DNA of 61,626 bases from Hormoscilla sp. GUM202 (GTDB taxonomy: Bacteria; Cyanobacteriota; Cyanobacteriia; Cyanobacteriales; Desertifilaceae). Made by a program: the position numbers and the translations under genes. The stretch is taken from contig RFFC02000040.1 of the NCBI GenBank assembly GCA_005518205.2, positions 1 to 61,626 of the forward strand, written 5' to 3'. Within the stretch, counting starts at the first letter, position 1. Each line of letters opens with the position of its first letter. Shown piece by piece: positions 56,431 to 61,626 of the stretch. The notes under the pieces were generated by a model. It did not search any database. It worked only from the letters and a program-made list of their open reading frames with translations, and was not told the DNA's origin.

Positions 56431-57894
56431 TTACATCGCCAAAATCAGCCGTGCAATACTGAAATAAATTAGCACTCCCAACACGTCAACGGCTGTGGTA
56501 ATAAACGGTGCTGACATCAGCGCCGGATCTAACCCCAGGTAACGAAACAAAAAGGGCAAACTGGAACCGGCAACAGACGCCAGTAGGGAAATTGCCATCA
56601 GGGAACTTCCGACCGCGAGGGCAACGGAGAGATTCCCATCCAGCCAATAGGCCCAGATGGTCGCGAGTATACCTAGTGTAGCGCCAAGTAAGGCACCCGC
56701 GATCGCCTCTCGCCCAATCACCTGGACTACGCCCAGGGAGCGAATCTCATCGGTATTCAAGCCGCGAATTACCACCGTCGAGGACTGAGCGCCCACATTT
56801 CCACCCGTGCCAGTCAGCAAGGGGATAAAGGCCGCCAACACTGCCAAGCGAGTCAGCAGATCCTCTTGAGACTTAATAATTGAGCCGGTCACTGTATTGG
56901 TCAGCAGTAAAATCAACAGCCACATCACCCGTCGGCGGGCTACCGTGAGTAAATTTGTCTGAAAATAGTTATCACCGTCCGACTGCACCCCGCTGAGAGC
57001 ATAAATATCTTCGGTAGCTTCCTGTTCGATAATGTCAATCACGTCATCGACGGTGATAATCCCCACCAGACGCTGTTCTCTGTCGGTGACTGGCACTGCC
57101 AGAAAATCATAGCGCTGAATCAGTCGCGCCACTTCTTCCTGGTCGGTGTCAGTATGGACAAATACCGGATCGCGGGTCACGATCTCGCCAATTCGACTCT
57201 CGGGCCCGGAAGTGACTAAATCCCGCAAAGAGAGAGTCCCCGTCAGGCGTCGCGCCGTGTCGGTGACGTACAGGTAATAGATGGTTTCGCTGACGTGGGA
57301 TAAACTGCGAATGCGATCGAGGGTTTGGCTGACTGTAAAGTTTTCTTTGAGCGAGATATACTCTGGAGTCATAATCCGTCCAGCCGTATCCGATTCGTAT
57401 CCCAACAGCAGGTTGGTCGCTTGGCGTTCTTGGGGACTCAGTTGGGCCAGTAAACGCTTAACGACTTTGGCGGGCAACTCGTCAAATAGCCGGGCCCGGT
57501 CATCTGGCGACATTTTCTCGACAATATCGCTCACTTCCCTGAGCTGAAATTTTTCCAGCAGGGTCTGCTGGACTGTCGAGTCGAGATTTTCATATACTTC
57601 GATCGCCTCTGCTTTCGAGAGCAAGCGGAAGGCGATCGCTTGCTGGGTTTCGGGCAATCCTTCGATCGCCTCGGCAATATCAGCCGGCTGCACTGGTTTG
57701 AGGATCGCCTTAGCGCCCTGGAAGTCTGCGACTTCTAGCAGCGCTTGCAACTGCGATCGGACTAACTCGCACAGTTCGCGGCGCGAGATCGTCTGGAGGG
57801 AAGAAGTAGTGTGATGTGTCAAGTTAAACCCTCCTAGTTTCCCATCTATATTATCTGCTGTCCTTAGTCTAGGATGTTGTGTAGCAGCGAGCAA
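56431..57894 (-). CDS. mgtE: MgtE-family magnesium transporter
   Basis: 487 residues. The cytosolic N domain (LEVADFQGAKAILKPVQPAD, MSPDDRARLFDELPAKVVKR) is followed by two CBS domains (AGRIMTPEYISLKENFTVSQ; VTRDPVFVHTDTDQEEVARL to GIITVDDVIDIIEQEATEDI). Five membrane helices follow from residue ~325, with the pore motif ALLTGTGGNVGAQSSTVVIR seen as IPLLTGTGGNVGAQSSTVVI. It conducts Mg2+ and its CBS/N domains close the pore when Mg2+ is high. The true start may be a TTG near LTHHTTSSLQTI rather than MLAATQHPRL. Confidence 0.9.
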   Translation of the reverse strand: MLAATQHPRLRTADNIDGKLGGFNLTHHTTSSLQTISRRELCELVRSQLQALLEVADFQGAKAILKPVQPADIAEAIEGLPETQQAIAFRLLSKAEAIEVYENLDSTVQQTLLEKFQLREVSDIVEKMSPDDRARLFDELPAKVVKRLLAQLSPQERQATNLLLGYESDTAGRIMTPEYISLKENFTVSQTLDRIRSLSHVSETIYYLYVTDTARRLTGTLSLRDLVTSGPESRIGEIVTRDPVFVHTDTDQEEVARLIQRYDFLAVPVTDREQRLVGIITVDDVIDIIEQEATEDIYALSGVQSDGDNYFQTNLLTVARRRVMWLLILLLTNTVTGSIIKSQEDLLTRLAVLAAFIPLLTGTGGNVGAQSSTVVIRGLNTDEIRSLGVVQVIGREAIAGALLGATLGILATIWAYWLDGNLSVALAVGSSLMAISLLASVAGSSLPFLFRYLGLDPALMSAPFITTAVDVLGVLIYFSIARLILAM

Positions 57895-57984
57895 CTTTGT
57901 AGGACAGGCGTCCCCGCCTGTCTCTTGTAGTAAGCGATAAAGTGCTTATCTTTGGGTAACTTGCCTAGTTGCCGAGCATTATTT

Positions 57985-58557
57985 TTACCAGGCTGCATCT
58001 AATCTAAAATTACGGGGATTTTGCAGCGATGCCTGAGGGGTTTTTGCGCAGCATCCCGAAGGCATCGAAAGCAATTTTTTCTCTTTTTTGATTAAATCCC
58101 CATTGCATCTGACTGGCAGGCGTTTGTGGTAAGCTTTCCTCGCTATATTATAGTCGGAAGAGGTTAGGTAAATCTGGATCTGACGCAGCTTACTAATAAC
58201 AACTGCCATCATCCTGACTCTCCCCGTTCCTTCTCCCAATTCTATCACCATTCCTTGGATATCTATATCGATCGCTTTGGTGAGTAAATCGCTTAAAATA
58301 TCAAGCTGCGATCGCTTTTCTACTTTTGACAGGGTGGCGATCGCATCTCCTATCCGTGCTGCATAATCTGCCAAATATAATTGACAAGGCCGCAGAATTT
58401 CCCACGAGTTTTCCGCCCCCGTGTTTCTTCTCCAAATCGCTCCCTTATCATTATATCCTCTGCCCTTTTCCTGCCAACCTTGTGCAAGCAAATGTGCAGC
58501 TATTTCCTGGAAGTCTATGGTCTTGAGAAATTCGCGATCGCGGACTGTAACGTTCAC
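57985..58557 (-). CDS. Cyanobacterial hypothetical protein with a C-terminal repeat insert
   Basis: 190 residues. The N-terminal part MNVTVRDREFLKTIDFQEIA, WEILRPCQLYLADYAARIGD and the later IQIYLTSSDYNIARKAYHKR look like a conserved cyanobacterial family of unknown function. Near the C-terminus a CGATGCCTGAGGGG palindrome (58027-58067) is read in frame as SMPSGCCAKTPQAS between LIKKEKKLL and LQNPRNFRLD. The same palindrome family lies at 40235-40290. The family role is unknown to me. Confidence 0.65.
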   Translation of the reverse strand: MNVTVRDREFLKTIDFQEIAAHLLAQGWQEKGRGYNDKGAIWRRNTGAENSWEILRPCQLYLADYAARIGDAIATLSKVEKRSQLDILSDLLTKAIDIDIQGMVIELGEGTGRVRMMAVVISKLRQIQIYLTSSDYNIARKAYHKRLPVRCNGDLIKKEKKLLSMPSGCCAKTPQASLQNPRNFRLDAAW

Positions 58558-58663
58558 AGGGCATCCTCCTTAAAAAACCTCTGACTTTCACGAATCAACT
58601 GTCTCGCCTTACTCAACTGTTGGGTTTCGTGCCTCAACCCAACCTACAGATGGTTACCTCATT

Positions 58664-59062
58664 TTAGGATCCTAAGCGGGCAACGATCGCCCCCAGCTGC
58701 ACGCTGAATATTCCCAGTATAGCACTGCCTGCCCAGTACAACAGGGCAGGAATAAAGGGGCGATCGCGCAGCATTACAAATGATTCCAAACCATAGGTAG
58801 AGAAAGTCGTGTAAGCACCGAGGAAACCTGTGGTAATCATTAGCTGCACTTCGGGAGGCAGTATCAATACTCTCTCCAAGAGTAGGGTAGTCAATAATCC
58901 CATGGCAAAGCAACCGGTAATGTTAATAAAAAAGGTGCCGTAGGGAAAAGCAGTGCCAAAGCGCTGGACAAACCATAAGGTTAGATAATAGCGACAAATG
59001 GCACCTGCGATCGCGCCAAAACTGATAGCAATAGGATTGCGAATAGTGGGGTCTTGCAGCAT
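58664..59062 (-). CDS. crcB: Fluoride channel CrcB/Fluc
   Basis: 132 residues with four membrane helices. Typical motifs: [38 protein letters not shown] (pore Asn), and [20 protein letters not shown] with the conserved GxxGxxTTFSTF-type region. Dimeric Fluc channels export F-. I looked for the usual fluoride riboswitch in the 150 bp upstream and saw none. It diverges from htpX. Confidence 0.9.
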   Translation of the reverse strand: MLQDPTIRNPIAISFGAIAGAICRYYLTLWFVQRFGTAFPYGTFFINITGCFAMGLLTTLLLERVLILPPEVQLMITTGFLGAYTTFSTYGLESFVMLRDRPFIPALLYWAGSAILGIFSVQLGAIVARLGS

Positions 59063-59223
59063 GGGTAATTAATTAAAATTATACTTTATCAAGGGTGGGA
59101 TAACCCGCACCAGGCCAGGGGAGAAACCCGGATCGCAGACTGAGATAAGGAGCGATATAATGAGGTAAATCGGCAAGAATTCCCATAATGATGTCAGCTA
59201 TTGCTTAAAGGAGGTCGGGTGCA

Positions 59224-60072
59224 ATGAATCAATTCAAAACTGCCGCCTTGTTGGGTCTGCTGAGTGGTCTGCTGATCGCAGTTAGCTATTGGGCGATCGG
59301 GGGCACTTCTGGGGCATTTATTGGCCTGGTAATAGCCGCCGGGATGAACTTGGGTTCCTGGTTTTTCTCGGACAAGATTGCCCTAGGTGCTTATAATGCC
59401 CAACCAGTCGATGCCAGTCAAGCCCCAGAATTGTATGGGATGGTGGAACGACTGAGTAACCGCGCTGGTTTACCGATGCCCGGAGTATATATCGTACCGA
59501 GTTCGGCAGCGAACGCCTTTGCCACGGGACGGGATCCCCAACATGCAGCAGTTGCAGTCACCGAAGGTATTTTAAGTATTTTACCACCAGATGAAGTGGA
59601 AGGGGTCCTCGCTCACGAACTCAGCCATATTGCTAACCGCGATACCTTAACACAAGCTGTGGCCGCTACCGTTGCTAGTGCTATCTCGTTTCTGGCAAAT
59701 ATGGCGAGGTATGCTGTCTGGTTTGGAGGTTCGCGAGATGACGATCGCGGTCCCAACCCCTTGGCCATGCTGTTGATCGTCATCTTAACCCCGATCGCGG
59801 CGACGGTCATTCAAATGGCCATTTCCCGGACGCGGGAATTTTCCGCCGATGCGGGTGCGGGGAGACTGACTGGCAACCCTCGCGCTTTGGCAAATGCCCT
59901 GCGGCGGTTAGAAGCAAATGCCAGACAGATGCCTATAGCTGCCAACCCAGCTTTTGAACCGCTGTTAATTATGAACTCTTTCTCTGGAGACTTTTTCCAG
60001 AATCTGTTTTCCACCCACCCCTCGACGGAGGCACGGATTGAGAAATTGTTAGAGTTAGAACAACAATTGTAG
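59224..60072 (+). CDS. htpX: HtpX-family M48 membrane metalloprotease
   Basis: 282 residues. Two N-terminal membrane helices (residues ~7-50) precede the zinc site HELSHIANRD (HExxH, with HNRD-type NRD). Two more hydrophobic segments follow (QAVAATVASAISFLANMARY, LAMLLIVILTPIAATVIQMA). The third ligand is the Glu of SRTREFSADAGAGRLTG. The tail FSTHPSTEARIEKLLELEQQ is typical. It degrades misfolded membrane proteins. AAAGGAGGTCGGGTGCA gives a strong ribosome site. Confidence 0.92.
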   Translation: MNQFKTAALLGLLSGLLIAVSYWAIGGTSGAFIGLVIAAGMNLGSWFFSDKIALGAYNAQPVDASQAPELYGMVERLSNRAGLPMPGVYIVPSSAANAFATGRDPQHAAVAVTEGILSILPPDEVEGVLAHELSHIANRDTLTQAVAATVASAISFLANMARYAVWFGGSRDDDRGPNPLAMLLIVILTPIAATVIQMAISRTREFSADAGAGRLTGNPRALANALRRLEANARQMPIAANPAFEPLLIMNSFSGDFFQNLFSTHPSTEARIEKLLELEQQL

Positions 60073-60096
60073 ATCGCGAAGGAATAATCAGGAGAA

Positions 60097-60516
60097 ATGA
60101 ACGTGACTGAACCTAAAATGCCCAAGGAGTCTGCAATGGTAGAAGTGAGTCCAGAAACAGAAGCCCTCGTTAATCAAGAAATGCCGAATGCTTCCGATGT
60201 TCTCCAGCAGGAGACCATGAAACTATTTGAAGCGATTAAGATGCGGGCCCAGTCGGAGGCCCAAGCGGCGGGTGAATTTACTCGCGAAGCCTATCTGAAA
60301 GCGGTAACGCAAGCTAGAGAAGCGGTGGAAAAAGAGAAATTGTTCGATCCGACAGAAATTGAACGGTCAATTAATCTGCTGCAACAGGATTTAGATAAGA
60401 ATTGGAATGATATGGTCAAGCAAGTGACTCAATTGGGCGATCGGGTTTCCTCTGCTGCTGACGCGGCCTGGAAAGCCCTCACCGAACCCCTTCCCGGTTC
60501 TGATGACCGGAAGTAA
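60097..60516 (+). CDS. Cyanobacterial hypothetical helical protein
   Basis: 139 residues, highly charged and helical (EALVNQEMPNASDVLQQETM, KLFEAIKMRAQSEAQAAGEF, INLLQQDLDKNWNDMVKQVT) with an alanine-rich end. No membrane segment. It lies 24 bp after htpX and is probably in the same transcript. I recall similar short proteins in cyanobacteria without an assigned function. Phasin-like or coiled-coil structural roles would fit the composition, but this is only a guess. Confidence 0.65.
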   Translation: MNVTEPKMPKESAMVEVSPETEALVNQEMPNASDVLQQETMKLFEAIKMRAQSEAQAAGEFTREAYLKAVTQAREAVEKEKLFDPTEIERSINLLQQDLDKNWNDMVKQVTQLGDRVSSAADAAWKALTEPLPGSDDRK

Positions 60517-61000
60517 TGCTGCAATACCCCCCCACCCTAAAGAGTGGGTCTACAGGAACAAAGTGCTCTCTGCTCTCCTCTCAGCAGGCGCTGGGCAGCG
60601 CGCCTGCTGCGGGATGCGCTTCCGCACTCGCTTTAGCGCGAGTGCTTCGGGATGCGCTGCCTGCGCGGGCTTTAGCTTTATAATGGATAAGAAGCTTGAA
60701 GGCTCTGTAGGTTGGGTTGACGGCAGGAAACCCAACACCCCCACCGTTAGAAATTCCCATTGCATCGAGGAAACCAAACATTCATCATATGAAATGTTGC
60801 TCGCACAATATCGCGATCGCCCCCGAATAAGGGCGATCGGGGCAGAACTGGCACTCCTATGCAGAGCGTACCGTTCCGGAAAAATCGGAGTTGAGTTGCT
60901 TCCGATTTTGATGATTGAGAAGATATGAAATCCAGATCGCCAGAAGGGTTACATGCTATAATAGCAAATAGAGGATATATGATTAAGCGGAGAACAACGT
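60517..61000. other. Gene-free repeat region
   Basis: It includes CACCCTAAAGAGTGGGTCTA (~60534), GGGATGCGCTTCCGCACTCG and TGCTTCGGGATGCGCTGCCT palindromic repeats (~60612-60665), a TAGGTTGGGTTGACGGCAGG repeat (~60707) and a GCGATCGCCCCCGAATAAGG palindrome (~60814). The open frames here on both strands are repeat sequence. Confidence 0.6.
60954..60962 (+). promoter_or_regulatory. Extended -10 promoter element
   Basis: TGCTATAAT is a consensus extended -10 about 40 bp before the ATG at 61001. No clear -35 is present, which extended -10 promoters tolerate. Confidence 0.4.
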
Positions 61001-61492
61001 ATGACAGGCGATCAAACAGCCAATATAACCAGCAACTCACCAGGCGGTGATATCATCGGTAATGTCGGGCGCGATTTTAACCAGCATGTTTCCGAGTCTG
61101 GACAAAATCTAGCGGAGGCGGCGGCGGAGATCCAAAATCTGCTACAACAGTTGGGGGAGTCCTACTCGACAGAGACTACCACTGGCAGGATGCAGATGGC
61201 AACGGAGACGATCGCTCGCATTGACAGGGATCCAGCACTAGCGCAAGGGATACTCAGGGCCCTATGTGCTGGCGGTACCGCAGCTTTAGAGTCGTTCCTC
61301 GATCACCCTGCTGCCAGCTTTGCGATCGGGGCTTTGGAAGACTGGAGGAATAGTAAGCAGATCGAGGGGGCAGAGGGAGATTTGGGAGACTGGGATCGAC
61401 AAATTGAGGCAGATATAGCTGCGGGTAAACTTGATGCGCTAGCTGACAAAGCACTGCGAGATTTGAAAGAAGGGCTTTGTACAGATCTATGA
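61001..61492 (+). CDS. Cyanobacterial hypothetical protein
   Basis: 163 residues starting MTGDQTANITSNSPGGDIIG, a Gly/Asn-rich N-terminus (NVGRDFNQHVSESGQNLAEA) followed by a helical domain (AEIQNLLQQLGESYSTETTT, MATETIARIDRDPALAQGIL, LESFLDHPAASFAIGALEDW). The combination of a GNVGxDxNQ N-terminus and LAEAAAEIQxLLxQL is frequent in cyanobacterial proteins, often joined to pentapeptide or effector domains. No effector is attached here. Function unknown. Confidence 0.7.
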   Translation: MTGDQTANITSNSPGGDIIGNVGRDFNQHVSESGQNLAEAAAEIQNLLQQLGESYSTETTTGRMQMATETIARIDRDPALAQGILRALCAGGTAALESFLDHPAASFAIGALEDWRNSKQIEGAEGDLGDWDRQIEADIAAGKLDALADKALRDLKEGLCTDL

Positions 61493-61626
61493 GACATCGA
61501 GCGACCCCTGATTTTTGGTATTGCTATCGACAGTTACCGATAGAGATTCAGGGTGTAATTAAAAGTGACACTCAATCATGAACCGGCGATGTCATCAAAA
61601 CTAATTGGTAGGATCAAGCGTTAATA
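61493..61626. other. Window end, no feature seen
   Basis: 134 bp after the last gene without a recognisable gene, hairpin or repeat. Confidence 0.5.

Noticed and set aside
59063-59223. Fluoride riboswitch upstream of crcB
   Set aside because: The conserved crcB-motif core was not recognisable in either direction in this gap.
60503-60928. 141-residue plus-strand open frame after the helical hypothetical gene
   Set aside because: It is composed almost entirely of dispersed palindromic repeats and has a start inside the previous gene's end.
1-61626. tRNA or rRNA genes
   Set aside because: None was recognised by eye on either strand; a covariance-model scan would be needed to be certain.

Overview
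The window is chromosomal DNA of a filamentous-type cyanobacterium. The support is psaD (photosystem I), a BicA-like SulP bicarbonate transporter, an LrtA-type long Hpf, a Ssb ending DEIPF, a mannose-1-phosphate guanylyltransferase/phosphomannomutase fusion, many GCGATCGC (HIP1) octamers, and housekeeping genes set among abundant mobile DNA. The exact genus cannot be read from this sequence.

Layout. 1-5759: the 3' part of a giant beta-propeller/cadherin-repeat surface protein. 5807-13108: bicA and mntC among group II intron copies, transposase remnants and MITEs. 13220-19507: a decayed antitoxin with an intact RelE-type toxin, the sugar-nucleotide fusion enzyme, ssb, a small hypothetical gene, lipB and hpf. 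19764-21993: a broken IS1634-type element between direct repeats. 22178-26262: mntB and mntA; mntB is interrupted by a 2.4-kb group II intron that encodes a reverse transcriptase/maturase. 26295-31490: a MITE, an intron 5' fragment joined to a cadherin/RTX gene fragment, and three tandem ORF-less group II introns on the minus strand. 31492-37813: a MITE-disrupted secreted-protein gene, two PIN toxin modules, small genes and a methyltransferase. 38338-43526: cobK, cbiD (convergent) and pheT. 43605-46771: an IS630 element inside an intron fragment and a kinase/pentapeptide pseudogene. 47090-50222: psaD and a DICT-GAF histidine kinase. 50920-53207: an ISKra4-type element with identifiable ends. 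53274-61492: an MNT/HepT pair, a WD40 protein, mgtE, a hypothetical gene, crcB, htpX and two cyanobacterial hypotheticals.

Themes. (1) A family of ORF-less group II introns (five near-complete copies, several fragments, both strands) lies beside one maturase-bearing intron. Exons around two ORF-less introns and the maturase intron can be rejoined exactly, which fixes the intron boundaries. The maturase keeps its RT core, but its HNH endonuclease is cut off by a frameshift and a stop. The manganese permease gene can only make a full protein if its intron is spliced. (2) Several unrelated palindromic repeat families sit in frame inside protein genes (pheT three times, lipB three times, the sugar-nucleotide fusion, the histidine kinase and others), recalling Rickettsia palindromic elements. 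(3) Non-autonomous elements can be paired with likely parents by terminal sequence: a 100-bp MITE with the IS630 element, and a 112-bp MITE with the ISKra4-type element. (4) Two toxin-antitoxin modules look functionally altered: a RelE-type toxin with a dead antitoxin gene, and an MNT/HepT pair in which the AMPylation motif and the tyrosine acceptor have both been lost.

All boundaries were read by eye. Those based on exon rejoining or target duplications are firm; fragment ends are approximate.
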